Source: an uncultured Bacteroidales bacterium
GTDB taxonomy: Bacteria; Bacteroidota; Bacteroidia; Bacteroidales; P3
DNA length: 64,000 nucleotides
Assembly: GCA_900314925.1 (NCBI GenBank)
Contig: OMXC01000010.1
Location: forward strand, 1-64,000
Direction: 5' to 3'
A program made the translations under genes and the position numbers. The notes below the pieces were generated by a model. It was not told the origin of the DNA, made no database searches, and saw nothing but the letters and a program-made list of their open reading frames with translations. This document shows, piece after piece, positions 55,570-63,657 of this stretch; position 1 is the first letter of the stretch; each line of letters opens with the position of its first letter.

Positions 55570-56274
55570 ATGAAAGGAAGTCAGATACCGTTCAGGAAGA
55601 ACATGATACAGGGCACGGCCATCGTGCTGGCGGCCCTGGTGCTGGGCATCTTCATGGTGTGCACCGTGAAGACGCTGAAGTCGTACGACGACACCGTCAA
55701 GGTGCGCGGCCTCTGCGAGAAGGAGGTGCCTGCCGACCGCGTGGTGCTGCGCGTTAGCTTCAGCGGCCAGGACAACGAGCTCACCGACCTGCGCGCCACC
55801 ATGGAGCGCAACGAGAAGGCTGTGGTCGACCTGTTGAAGAAGGCCGGATTCACCGACGGGGAAATCAAGTACACTTCGGCTCACTTCAACGACCGCTACG
55901 ACAGCTACTACACCAACAACATCCGCTTCCGCTACAACGCCAACCAGACCATCAACGTATTCACCGACAAGATGGACGTGGTGCGTGAGTTGGAGCGCAC
56001 CATCGACGGCGACCTGCTGAAGCAGAACATCATCAGCAACAGCTATGCCAGCTACGAATACCACGGCCTCAACGACATCAAGCCCTCGATGATCGCCGAG
56101 AGCCTTGAGAACGCCCGCTCGGCGGCCGACGAGTTTGCCAAGAACAGCCACAGCCGCATAGGCAAGATGCGCACCGCCTCGCAGGGCTACTTCGAGGTTG
56201 AGGACCTCGACGAGAACACCCCGCAGGTGAAGAAGGTCCGCGTGGTGACCACCGTAGAGTACTATCTTAAGTAA
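55570..56274 (+). CDS. SIMPL-domain (DUF541) protein
   Basis: 234 aa. N-terminal membrane anchor (about 13-33, IQGTAIVLAALVLGIFMVC) and then the SIMPL fold: VKVRGLCEKEVPADRVVLRV, LLKKAGFTDGEIKYTSAHFN and a late ENARSAADEFAKNSHSRIGK, with VRVVTTVEYYLK at the end. Family members are outer/periplasmic proteins with stress-linked but poorly defined roles. Probably co-transcribed with hutU. Confidence 0.88.
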   Translation: MKGSQIPFRKNMIQGTAIVLAALVLGIFMVCTVKTLKSYDDTVKVRGLCEKEVPADRVVLRVSFSGQDNELTDLRATMERNEKAVVDLLKKAGFTDGEIKYTSAHFNDRYDSYYTNNIRFRYNANQTINVFTDKMDVVRELERTIDGDLLKQNIISNSYASYEYHGLNDIKPSMIAESLENARSAADEFAKNSHSRIGKMRTASQGYFEVEDLDENTPQVKKVRVVTTVEYYLK

Positions 56275-56275
56275 G

Positions 56276-56404
56276 TTTTAAGCTTTAAGCTGTGAGTTTT
56301 AAGTGGCTGACGCATCCATTCACAACTTAAAACTCACAGCTTACAGCTTAAAACTCACAGCTTACAACTCACAACTTACAACTCACAGCTTACAGCTTAC
56401 AGCT
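56276..56404. repeat. Inverted low-complexity repeat (TTTTAAG / CTCACAGC type)
   Basis: Forward units (AAGCTGTGAGTTTTAAG) up to 56313 are followed by reverse ones (CTTAAAACTCACAGC, CTTACAACTC) to 56404, giving a long fold-back. The 18-mer GTTTTAAGTGGCTGACGC at 56296-56313 is identical to 6867-6884. It fills the SIMPL-queC gap. Confidence 0.75.
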
Positions 56405-56446
56405 AAAACAGGGGTCCTTGACAACCCCCTTCAACAAAACAAGACC

Positions 56447-57106
56447 ATGACAGAGAAAGATTCTGTAATCATCTATTCCGGCGGGCTGGATTCCACCACC
56501 CTCCTCTACGAGCAGTGCGAGCGCATAGCCCTGGCGCTGACCTTCGACTATGGCAGCAACCACGCCGCCCGTGAGATTGCCTGCGCGCGCCACCACTGCG
56601 CCCTGCTGGGTGTGGAGCACGTGGTGATAGACCTCGCTTTCATGAAGCAGCACTTCACGTCGTCGCTCCTTAGCGGCGGCGCCGACATACCCAGCGGCAG
56701 CTACGACGACGCCAACATGCACAGCACCGTGGTGCCCTTCCGCAACGGCATCATGCTCAGCGTAGCCTGCGGCCTCGCCGAGAGCCGCGGGCTTAAGCGC
56801 GTGCTGATAGCCAACCACGGCGGCGACCACGCCATCTACCCCGACTGCCGTCCGCAGTTCGTCTCCGCCATGGACGCCGCCATGCGGGCCGGCACCTACG
56901 TCGGCGTGCAGCTCGTGGCGCCATACACCGACATCAGCAAGGCCGACATCGTGCGGCGCGGCGCGCAGCTGGGCGTGGACTACGGCCATACCTACTCGTG
57001 CTACCGCGGCGGCGAGCACCACTGCGGCACCTGCGGCACCTGCACCGAGCGCAAGGAAGCCTTCAGCGAGGCCGGCATACCCGACCCAACCATCTACGAA
57101 AACTAA
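56447..57106 (+). CDS. queC: 7-cyano-7-deazaguanine synthase QueC
   Basis: ATP-dependent conversion of 7-carboxy-7-deazaguanine to preQ0. Start ATG 56447 gives 219 aa; an upstream frame would translate the low-complexity repeat. PP-loop YSGGLDSTTLLYEQ (about 10-23), VVPFRNGIMLSVACGLAES, and the C-terminal zinc set CYRGGEHHCGTCGTC. First of queC-queD-queE-queF-pdxK. Confidence 0.96.
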   Translation: MTEKDSVIIYSGGLDSTTLLYEQCERIALALTFDYGSNHAAREIACARHHCALLGVEHVVIDLAFMKQHFTSSLLSGGADIPSGSYDDANMHSTVVPFRNGIMLSVACGLAESRGLKRVLIANHGGDHAIYPDCRPQFVSAMDAAMRAGTYVGVQLVAPYTDISKADIVRRGAQLGVDYGHTYSCYRGGEHHCGTCGTCTERKEAFSEAGIPDPTIYEN

Positions 57107-57131
57107 GCATCCGCCTTATCCACTTAAGAAT

Positions 57132-57467
57132 ATGTATTACGTCACAAAGCAAATAGAGGTCTCCGGCGCCCACCGCCTGGAGCTCGACTACCCCAGCAAG
57201 TGCACCCAGCTGCACGGCCACAACTGGCAGATAACCATCCACTGCCGCGCCCGCGAGCTGGACCGCAACGGCATGGTGGTGGACTTCTCCAAGATCAAGA
57301 GCAGCATCGTCGACCGCCTCGACCACCAGGTCATCAACGACATCATAGGCTGCAACCCCACGGCGGAGAACATAGCCCGCTGGTGCCAGCAGCAGGTGCC
57401 GGGCTGCTACCGTGTCGATGTGCAGGAGACTGCCGGCAACACAGCAACCTACGAAGTGGACGAATGA
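57132..57467 (+). CDS. queD: 6-carboxy-5,6,7,8-tetrahydropterin synthase QueD
   Basis: Makes 6-carboxytetrahydropterin from dihydroneopterin triphosphate. 111 aa; zinc-binding His14, His28 and His30, catalytic Cys24 (SKCTQLHGHNW), then GMVVDFSKIKSSI and DHQVINDI. Slightly short, standard for Bacteroidetes. 25 bp after queC, overlaps queE by four bases. Confidence 0.95.
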   Translation: MYYVTKQIEVSGAHRLELDYPSKCTQLHGHNWQITIHCRARELDRNGMVVDFSKIKSSIVDRLDHQVINDIIGCNPTAENIARWCQQQVPGCYRVDVQETAGNTATYEVDE

Positions 57468-58045
57468 AGGTCAACGAGATATTCTACTCCCTGCAGGGCG
57501 AAGGCTGCCACAGCGGCACCCCGGCCGTCTTCGTGCGCCTCAGCGGCTGCAACCTCCGCTGCCCCTTTTGCGACACGCGCCATGAGCACGGCACGGAGAT
57601 GAGCGAGGCGGAGGTGGTGGAGGCCGTTAGGCAGTATCCTGCGCACCTCGTCGTCGTCACCGGCGGCGAGCCCGCCCTGCAGCTTACGCCCTCGCTCGTC
57701 GACGCCCTGCACGCCGCGGGCCGCCGCGTGGCCGTGGAGACCAACGGCACGCGCCCGCTGCCAGCCAATGTCGACTGGGTGACCCTCTCGCCCAAAGACG
57801 CCTTCCTCGGCCCACAGGCAGCCCCTGTGCTCACGAAGGCCGACGAGCTGAAGCTCCTCTTCGACGGCGTCAGCGAGCCGCAGCCTTACGGCACCATTGC
57901 CGTGGCCCACCGCTACCTGCAGCCCTGCGACTCCGGCGACACCGCCCGCAACGCCCGCACCACGGCAGCCGCCGTGGACTACATCATGCGCCACCCCGAA
58001 TGGCGCCTGTCATTACAGATACACAAAATATTAGGCATACAATGA
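57464..58045 (+). CDS. queE: 7-carboxy-7-deazaguanine synthase QueE (radical SAM)
   Basis: 193 aa. Radical-SAM cluster Cys29, Cys33 and Cys36 in [11 protein letters not shown], preceded by [20 protein letters not shown]. The [11 protein letters not shown] strand and [12 protein letters not shown] are also typical. The start ATG overlaps the queD stop and its own stop overlaps queF (both ATGA), so the operon is translationally coupled. GTP cyclohydrolase I, the entry enzyme, is not in the window. Confidence 0.95.
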   Translation: MKVNEIFYSLQGEGCHSGTPAVFVRLSGCNLRCPFCDTRHEHGTEMSEAEVVEAVRQYPAHLVVVTGGEPALQLTPSLVDALHAAGRRVAVETNGTRPLPANVDWVTLSPKDAFLGPQAAPVLTKADELKLLFDGVSEPQPYGTIAVAHRYLQPCDSGDTARNARTTAAAVDYIMRHPEWRLSLQIHKILGIQ

Positions 58046-58500
58046 ACAGAGAACAGGACAACCTGCAGGCCCTTGGCCACAAAAGCCCCATCCCCGACAC
58101 CTACGCCCCCGAGGTGCTGGAGACCTTCGAGAACCGCCACCCCGAGCGCGACTACTGGGTGCAGCTCAACTGCCCGGAGTTCACCACCCTCTGCCCCATC
58201 ACCGGGCAGCCCGACTTCGCGGAGATCAGGATCCTCTACATCCCCGACCGCCTCATGGTGGAGAGCAAGAGCCTCAAGCTCTACCTCTTCTCCTTCCGCA
58301 ACCACGGCGACTTCCACGAGGACTGCGTCAACATCATCCTCAACGACCTCGTGCGCCTCATGGACCCGCGCTACATAGAAGTTATAGGCCTCTTCGTGCC
58401 GCGCGGCGGCATCAGCATACACCCCTACGCCAACCACGGCCGCCCCGGCACCAAGTACGAGGCCCTCGCCGAGCACCGCATGACCAACTACAAGCTATGA
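58042..58500 (+). CDS. queF: PreQ0 reductase QueF (short type)
   Basis: NADPH-dependent reduction of preQ0 to preQ1. 152 aa, unimodular form. Active-site Cys51 and Asp58 in [16 protein letters not shown], and the QueF motif in [20 protein letters not shown]. Overlaps queE and pdxK by four bases each. Start chosen at 58042 by this overlap and length. Confidence 0.96.
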   Translation: MNREQDNLQALGHKSPIPDTYAPEVLETFENRHPERDYWVQLNCPEFTTLCPITGQPDFAEIRILYIPDRLMVESKSLKLYLFSFRNHGDFHEDCVNIILNDLVRLMDPRYIEVIGLFVPRGGISIHPYANHGRPGTKYEALAEHRMTNYKL

Positions 58501-59342
58501 AGCAGATACTGCTCATCAACGACGTCGTAGGCCACAGCCACGTGGGCATGGTGGCCATGTGGCCCATACTCACCTACTACGGCCACGCCGTCTACAACCT
58601 GCCCACGGCCCTCGTGAGCAACAACTTCGACTACCGCGACTTCTCCGTCATGGAGACCACCGCCTACATGCGCGACACCATGCCCGTGTGGCAGAAGCTG
58701 GGCTTCAGCTTCGACGCCGTCTGCACCGGCTTCATGTTCAGCGACGAGCAGGCGCGCCTCGTGGCCTCCTACTGCCGCCAGCTGGCGGCCTCGGGCACGG
58801 CGGTCTTCGTGGACCCCGTGATGGCCGACAGCGGCAGCCTCTACAACGGCCTCGACCAGCGCCACGTGGACCTCATGCGCGACATGGTCAGCGTGGCCGA
58901 CCTCACCTTCCCCAACTACACGGAGGCCTGCTACCTCACCGCCACCCCCTTCAGCCCCGGCGGCATCACGTGGGCCGAGGCCTGCCGCATGCTCGACGCC
59001 ATCGCCGCCCTCGGCGCCAAGGCCGTGGTCATCACCAGCGCCAAGGTCGACGGCCAGTCGTGCGTCGTGGGACGCCGCAGCGACAGCCAGCTCGCCGGCA
59101 TCGCCCAGGAGCATGCCGACGGCCGCTATTTCCGCCTCGACTACAACGAGATACCGCTCACCTTCCCCGGCACGGGCGACATCTTCTCCTCCGTGCTCAT
59201 AGGCCACCTCATGAACGGCGAGACCCTCCGCCAGAGCACCCAGACGGCCATGACCGTCGTCAGCCGCCTCATCGACCGCAACCGCAACCAGGACGACCTG
59301 CGCCTCGGCATCCCCATCGAGCAGTGCCTCGACCTGCTGTAG
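58497..59342 (+). CDS. Pyridoxal/pyridoxine kinase (PdxK/PdxY type)
   Basis: 281 aa of the ribokinase-like fold. N-terminal [20 protein letters not shown], then [26 protein letters not shown] and the anion-hole [15 protein letters not shown] (Asp general base). Phosphorylates the vitamin B6 vitamers to give pyridoxal-5'-phosphate or its precursors. Tied to the queuosine operon by an ATGA overlap with queF, an unusual partner. Could be named pdxK or pdxY; sequence alone does not separate them. Confidence 0.88.
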   Translation: MKQILLINDVVGHSHVGMVAMWPILTYYGHAVYNLPTALVSNNFDYRDFSVMETTAYMRDTMPVWQKLGFSFDAVCTGFMFSDEQARLVASYCRQLAASGTAVFVDPVMADSGSLYNGLDQRHVDLMRDMVSVADLTFPNYTEACYLTATPFSPGGITWAEACRMLDAIAALGAKAVVITSAKVDGQSCVVGRRSDSQLAGIAQEHADGRYFRLDYNEIPLTFPGTGDIFSSVLIGHLMNGETLRQSTQTAMTVVSRLIDRNRNQDDLRLGIPIEQCLDLL

Positions 59343-59364
59343 GTACGGCATGCCCCCTTCAGCC

Positions 59365-59688
59365 ATTGACATGGAACGCCTATGGCGTTCGTGCCGTTTG
59401 CTGATGTCCGTGTCTATTGACATGGAACGCCTACGGCGTTCGTGCCGTTGCTGATGTCCGGGTCTATTGACATGGAACGCCCACGGCGTCCATAAACCCC
59501 GTATGGGGTTTCATGTCAATAGCAGACGCCGCTCCCCTCTCTCGTTCATAAACCCCGTATGGGGTTTCATGTCAATAGCAGACGCCGCCCCCTCTCTCGT
59601 TCATAAACCCCGTATGGGGTTTCATGTCAATAGCATACGCCGCCTCCTCTCTCGTTCATAAACCCCGTATGGGGTTTCATGTCGATGC
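59365..59688. repeat. Converging array of seven hairpin units
   Basis: Three forward units start ATTGACATG at 59365, 59416 and 59466 (spacing about 50-51 bp), each with stem GAACGCC/GGCGTTC (last one decayed). Four reverse units begin CATAAACCCCGTATGGGGTT at 59491, 59547, 59602 and 59657 (spacing 55-56 bp), each with stem AAACCCC/GGGGTTT; read on the minus strand they also start ATTGACATG. All lie downstream of pdxK. The region 59343-59940 holds no convincing gene. Confidence 0.85.
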
Positions 59689-59840
59689 AATCGTCATTAT
59701 CCCGCCCCGCAACCCCTATCCGGCGGCCAAACGCCCCTCGGGGCCCTGATTTAACACTTTTTTGTATTTTAACAACATTCTTGTTGTCAGACTATTGCGG
59801 CTGTCGATTTCTTGAAACCCTTGCCGGCGCTGTATCCCTT

Positions 59841-59919
59841 CGGAGCCCCTACGGCCCCTCTACGGACCCCCTTCGGCCGTTCTTCAGTGGAAGGCCGTAG
59901 AGGGGCCGTAGAGGCTCCG
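59841..59919. repeat. Palindromic repeat, copy 6 (arm-only form)
   Basis: The arm at 59841-59865 (CGGAGCCCCTACGGCCCCTC start) pairs with 59895-59919 with one mismatch. The centre keeps one TTCTTCAGTGG. Between pdxK and the UvrD-type helicase (converging). Confidence 0.8.
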
Positions 59920-59940
59920 TCGGGGGGGGGCGTGGAGGGG

Positions 59941-62619
59941 TCACTCTTCGCGTATCTTGCCGGTGGCGCTGCGGCGGTAGAGGGTGAAGTGGCTCTTGAC
60001 CTTCTCGAGGAAGGGGCTGAGGGCGTGGGTGGAGCGGCCGTAGTACTCGTCGTATATGACGCAGAGGTGCTTGCGCGACCGCGAGAGGGCCACGAACAGG
60101 CGCCGTGCGTCTTCCTGTATCTGCTTCTCCGTCCAGCTGTGGCTGCCGGGGTAGCAGCCGTCGATGGCGCGGTAGACGACCACCGTGTCGAACTCCAGGC
60201 CCTTGGCTTTGTGCACCGTGGAGATGATGTAGCGCTCCTGCAGCGAGCTGCCGCAGAGGTCGGCTTCCTTGCAGGTGCAGAGGTCGGTGACGTAGCGGTC
60301 GAGCTGCTGCCGCAGGGTGGGGTAGAGGTCGGCGCGTACCACGTCGGTCTCCACGTAGTGCATCAGGTGGCCCCATTTATCCACCGCCTCCACGAGTCCG
60401 CTGTCGTAGAAGAGTCTCATCTCCTCCACTATGCCGCCGCCGTCGGCGTGCATGCGGCCGAGGGCGTGGCTGTAGATGGGGGCGTAGCGCTCGCGGAACT
60501 TGTCTATCTGCCGCCTGTGGGCCTCGCAGAAGAGCTGCTGCCTGGCCACGAGCTGCGTGGCGTTGAGGTGGCAGAAGTTGAGCAGCGAGAGGGTGGCGAG
60601 GATGTCGTCGTCGGCCTGGTGGCTGTTCTGTCCTTCGAGGTGGAGGGTCTCCAGCAGGTGGCCCAGCTTGTAGTGGCGCAGGCGGGGGCGCACGAGGCGT
60701 ATGTACTTCAGCGTGTCGAAGTAGCGCGGGCAGAGCTCTTCGAGCAGCAGCGACGGACAGTCGCGCCGCAGGTTGTGGCTCAGTATCTGGTAGTCGTACT
60801 CCACGTTGTGGCCCACGAGCGTCTTGCCCTTGCAGTATTCCATGAACAGGCTGAGGCCTTCGGCGCGGGGGTGGCGCTTGCTGTTGCGGTATACCTCGAG
60901 CATGGGGTTGGGCTTGCCGCCCACGGTGGCGGGCAGCTCCTTGGCGGTCTCGAGGATGATGTTGAACGGGCGGCCCACCACCTTGCCCTGCCGCACACGG
61001 ACGGCGGCTATCTGTATGATGTCGTCCGTGCGCGGGTCGAGGCCTGTGGTCTCGGTGTCGAAGATGACGAGCTCCTCGCTGTCGTAGGCGCGGACGAACT
61101 CCTGCAGGTAGGAGCTGCCGGGGTGCAGCAGGAAGTCCGTGGGCAGCATGGCCGTGCGGCGCAGGTCGCGCATGAGGTCGCGGGCCGCCGTGTAGGTGGG
61201 CGTCACCTTGAGGCCCCAGAAGAGGCGCGCCCAGGCTATGAAGACGCTCTCGTCGGCCAGCACGCTGAGGTGTGCCAGCAGCAGGCGCACCGTGGGTGTG
61301 GAGAAGATGTCGGTGCCGCTGATCTTGAAGTGGGGCGTGCCCTGTGCCGTCATGGCGTCGCCCACCTCGTCGGCCTCGCGGTTGGTGCTGACGAGGATGG
61401 CCACGCGCCCGTCGGGGTTGGTCTCGCCGTAGCGCCGCGCGAAGCGCGCGGCGTAGTAGCTCTCCAGGCTGGCGTCGCCCACGTTGAGCAGGCACAGGTC
61501 CTCGGGGCGTGCCGGGGTCTCGTCGCCCGTGGTGGGCAGCAGCTCGCGGCGGATGCCGAGGTTGCGCACGGCGAAGTCGTTCTGCAGGTCGAGCAGATAC
61601 TTGGGCGAGCGGTAGTTGGTGTGCAGGTAGTGTGTGTGGCCGGCGCAGCGCTGCTTCAGGGCTTCGAGGGTCTCCAGCTTGGCGCCGATGAAGGAGAAGA
61701 TGGCCTGCTGCTCGTCGCCGAGGTAGACGATGGTGGCGTCGTCGGTGGCCAGCAGGTCTATGAGGGCGAACTGCAGGGGGTTGAGGTCCTGCACCTCGTC
61801 AACCTCTATCCAGCGGTATTTTTTGGTGGTCAATGGAACGGTAGCCGTCGTTGCCGATGTCGCGCCCTTTGTTGCGTCAGCCCACTGATCACTATCCACT
61901 GCCCACTGGCCACTAAGATATCTGTACGCCAGCACCAGCAGGTCGTCGTAGTCGAGCAGGTCGTTGTCGGCCTTGTACTGCTGGTAGGCTCTGGCCAGCA
62001 GCATGGTGTTGGTGGCCGGCAGCTCGTAGAGCGTCGTGTAGCGCGCCGTGAGTTCGTCGATGCTGGCGTAGATGGCCGCCAGCGAGTCCTCGTCGAAAGG
62101 GCGCCCCAGCACGTCGCAGAGCTTGGCCATGGCGCCGGTGTGCAGCAGCTCGCCGTGCAGGATGAGGTCGCCGCGCACGCCCAGCGTCAGCTGCCACAGC
62201 GCGTGCTGGTAGCGCATCAGCTCCGTGGTGCGGCTCTGGATGCCCAGCTTCTTGCAGAGCTCCTCCTGGATGATGTTCTCCACGTCGCCCTCGTCGATGA
62301 TGGCGCTGTTGTGGTTCACCAGCCCCTGGTTGAAGAGCATCTGCGAGCAGTAGCGGTGTATATTGCCCACGTAGAGCCCGTCGGGCACGGGGTTGCCGGT
62401 GCGGTCGGCGATGCGCTGCGCCATGCCTTTGGCGGCGCGGTTGGTGAAGGTGAGGCACAGCATGTCGGCATAGTCCACGCCGCACTCATGGGCGTGCACC
62501 ACGCGCTCCGTCAGTATGTCCGTCTTCCCGCATCCCGGCGGCGCCAGCACCAGATGCCGCCCGCCGCTGATCTCTATCGCCTCCTGCTGCCACGGGTCGA
62601 AAGTTCGCTGCTGCATCAT
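59941..62619 (-). CDS. UvrD/Rep-type DNA helicase with embedded DEDDh exonuclease
   Basis: 892 aa. SF1A helicase motifs: Walker A APPGCGKT (26-33), LTFTNRAAKGM, motif II IEVDEVQDLNP (about 271-281), LGDEQQAIFSFIG and LHTNYRSP. A DnaQ-like exonuclease is inserted at about 515-680: FDTETTGLDPRTDDIIQIA (DEDDh motif 1), VGHNVEYDYQIL, HQADDDILATL. Helicase motifs V and VI follow: STVHKAKGLEFDTVVVY and LFVALSRSRKH. A segment AVDSDQWADATKGATSATTA before motif II is encoded by CCACTGATCACTATCCACTG-type repeat DNA and may be an in-frame insertion. Probably acts in replication restart or repair; known UvrD/exonuclease fusions are rare outside Bacteroidetes. Confidence 0.9.
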   Translation of the reverse strand: MMQQRTFDPWQQEAIEISGGRHLVLAPPGCGKTDILTERVVHAHECGVDYADMLCLTFTNRAAKGMAQRIADRTGNPVPDGLYVGNIHRYCSQMLFNQGLVNHNSAIIDEGDVENIIQEELCKKLGIQSRTTELMRYQHALWQLTLGVRGDLILHGELLHTGAMAKLCDVLGRPFDEDSLAAIYASIDELTARYTTLYELPATNTMLLARAYQQYKADNDLLDYDDLLVLAYRYLSGQWAVDSDQWADATKGATSATTATVPLTTKKYRWIEVDEVQDLNPLQFALIDLLATDDATIVYLGDEQQAIFSFIGAKLETLEALKQRCAGHTHYLHTNYRSPKYLLDLQNDFAVRNLGIRRELLPTTGDETPARPEDLCLLNVGDASLESYYAARFARRYGETNPDGRVAILVSTNREADEVGDAMTAQGTPHFKISGTDIFSTPTVRLLLAHLSVLADESVFIAWARLFWGLKVTPTYTAARDLMRDLRRTAMLPTDFLLHPGSSYLQEFVRAYDSEELVIFDTETTGLDPRTDDIIQIAAVRVRQGKVVGRPFNIILETAKELPATVGGKPNPMLEVYRNSKRHPRAEGLSLFMEYCKGKTLVGHNVEYDYQILSHNLRRDCPSLLLEELCPRYFDTLKYIRLVRPRLRHYKLGHLLETLHLEGQNSHQADDDILATLSLLNFCHLNATQLVARQQLFCEAHRRQIDKFRERYAPIYSHALGRMHADGGGIVEEMRLFYDSGLVEAVDKWGHLMHYVETDVVRADLYPTLRQQLDRYVTDLCTCKEADLCGSSLQERYIISTVHKAKGLEFDTVVVYRAIDGCYPGSHSWTEKQIQEDARRLFVALSRSRKHLCVIYDEYYGRSTHALSPFLEKVKSHFTLYRRSATGKIREE

Positions 62620-62643
62620 GTTCTTTTTAGAGTCATTTATGTC

Positions 62644-62677
62644 ATTACGTAAATTCCGTTACGTAAATTCCGTAATG
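62644..62677 (-). repeat. Tandem 14-bp repeats with TTACGTAA core in the helicase leader
   Basis: TTACGTAAATTCCG occurs twice in tandem (about 62645-62672), each containing the palindrome TTACGTAA. It lies between the promoter and the start codon of the helicase, with a second -7-like TATTTTTG (62678-62685, minus strand) next to it. It could be an operator, but no regulator is identified. Confidence 0.6.
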
Positions 62678-62758
62678 CAAAAATACAACTTTTTTCGAAT
62701 ACGAAGGGCGTGAAAGTAAAAAATATTGAAATTATAATTATTACTTTTATAAGTATTG

Positions 62759-62789
62759 CAAAAGTAATAAAAATATCCCAATCGGCAAA
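62759..62789 (-). promoter_or_regulatory. Promoter upstream of the UvrD-type helicase
   Basis: Minus-strand TACTTTTG (62759-62766), 19-bp spacer, TTTG (62786-62789). It would make a leader of about 135 nt. The rest of 62620-62840 is AT-rich and without a gene. Confidence 0.8.
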
Positions 62790-62840
62790 ATAGATTCAAA
62801 AAAAAACTAGGCGCAAAAATCGTCTGGCGATAGATTCATA

Positions 62841-63011
62841 TCATTTCTTAATCGTAAGAAGCAAGCGCAATATCTTGATGACTATTTTAATCACTCCGCC
62901 GGCCGCAGGAACATATTTGGCCACATCTTCTGCGATGTCGAGCACATCGGCCAACGGCACGCTTTGTGCCAGCTTCTGCACGGTCATCTTCTCATTCTTC
63001 TCCTGTTCCAT
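62841..63011 (-). CDS. Small hypothetical protein with C-terminal hydrophobic helix
   Basis: 56 aa from MEQEKNEKMTVQKL; a longer frame to 63062 exists but overlaps the preceding gene further. The N-terminal part is a charged helix (KLAQSVPLADVLDIAEDVAK); the C-terminal part is hydrophobic and basic (AGGVIKIVIKILRLLLTIKK), like a membrane-associated amphipathic helix. Overlaps the preceding gene by 20 bases. Unknown function. May be real, as composition and overlap support a gene cluster. Confidence 0.6.
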   Translation of the reverse strand: MEQEKNEKMTVQKLAQSVPLADVLDIAEDVAKYVPAAGGVIKIVIKILRLLLTIKK

Positions 63012-63300
63012 CTTGTTGCAGTTGTTTGAGGTTTCCGATAAACTCGATAAGCTTCGATGCATCCTTTCCGGTCTTCTGCTGGTATTCGTCTATGCGAACC
63101 AGAAGTCCGTCGAGGTCTACTCCTTTCAACATGGCGCGGATGGCCTTGGTGCTTAGTTCCAATGTCTGCGACGACACCTCCTTGGCCGTCTGCGAAGTCC
63201 AGTTGGAAGCATCTTTGGCGGCTTTTGAAGTCCATTCCGATGCATTCCTGAGGGCTTTATCTGCGCTTTCTTTCAGCTTGTTGATGTTAATGAGTGCCAT
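62992..63300 (-). CDS. Small hypothetical protein, helical
   Basis: 102 aa from MALININKLKESADKALRNA at 63300; the open frame further upstream shadows the next gene. Almost entirely helical and amphipathic, rich in Ser/Thr/Ala/Lys (WTSKAAKDASNWTSQTAKEV), then LKGVDLDGLLVRIDEYQQKT and a Gln/Gly tail. It resembles apolipoprotein-like or stress-type amphipathic repeat proteins. 14 bp after the small membrane protein. Confidence 0.65.
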   Translation of the reverse strand: MALININKLKESADKALRNASEWTSKAAKDASNWTSQTAKEVSSQTLELSTKAIRAMLKGVDLDGLLVRIDEYQQKTGKDASKLIEFIGNLKQLQQDGTGEE

Positions 63301-63314
63301 AAAACGATTAATGC

Positions 63315-63608
63315 CTAACCGAAGTATCCAATTATGCCAATGACGGCGGCGGGGATGAAGAAGAACTGGATGGCGTAGCCGATGGCCGTCATGAAGCGGC
63401 TGCCGGCCAATGCCATGCTGCTCTTGATCCAGAACCAACGCGGAGGCACAGTATCACCCCAGCCGACTATGCCCACCACAAGCCCGAGGACGGCGGCAAT
63501 GCCGCCAAGTATGAGCGCCAACGGCTCGGGGTCCTCGAGCAGATACAATCCTCCGATGATAAATGTTATGGGGCTGATGAATTGGAACAACCAGAGAAAT
63601 ATTGCCAT
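63315..63608 (-). CDS. Small membrane protein
   Basis: 97 aa with three hydrophobic spans: about 1-22 (FLWLFQFISPITFIIGGLYL), 30-50 (LALILGGIAAVLGLVVGIVG) and 74-95 (IGYAIQFFFIPAAVIGIIGY). Between the second and third is a short loop with VPPRWFWIKSS. No known family recognised. Between it and the upstream gene lies 49 bp of TGTGTTAATTTGTTAATG-type repeat. Confidence 0.7.
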   Translation of the reverse strand: MAIFLWLFQFISPITFIIGGLYLLEDPEPLALILGGIAAVLGLVVGIVGWGDTVPPRWFWIKSSMALAGSRFMTAIGYAIQFFFIPAAVIGIIGYFG

Positions 63609-63611
63609 GGG

Positions 63612-63656
63612 TTTGTGAATGTGTTAATTTGTTAATGTGTGAATATATTAATATGT
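63612..63656. repeat. GTGTTAAT-type low-complexity repeat
   Basis: TGTGAATGTGTTAATTTG, GTTAATGTGTGAATATATTA: the same vocabulary as 152-187 at the other end of the window. Confidence 0.6.
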
Positions 63657-63657
63657 G

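Noticed and set aside
56303..56446. N-terminal extension of queC
   Set aside because: It translates repeat DNA; family start matches 56447.
56275..56446. PreQ1 riboswitch before queC
   Set aside because: The sequence is a low-complexity fold-back; no recognisable preQ1 aptamer pattern.
59365..59688. CRISPR array
   Set aside because: Repeats occur in opposite orientations and the intervals are themselves near-identical, so there are no distinct spacers; no cas genes.
59365..59688. Integron attC sites
   Set aside because: No integrase, no cassette genes between units, and no matching R' core sites at the expected ends.
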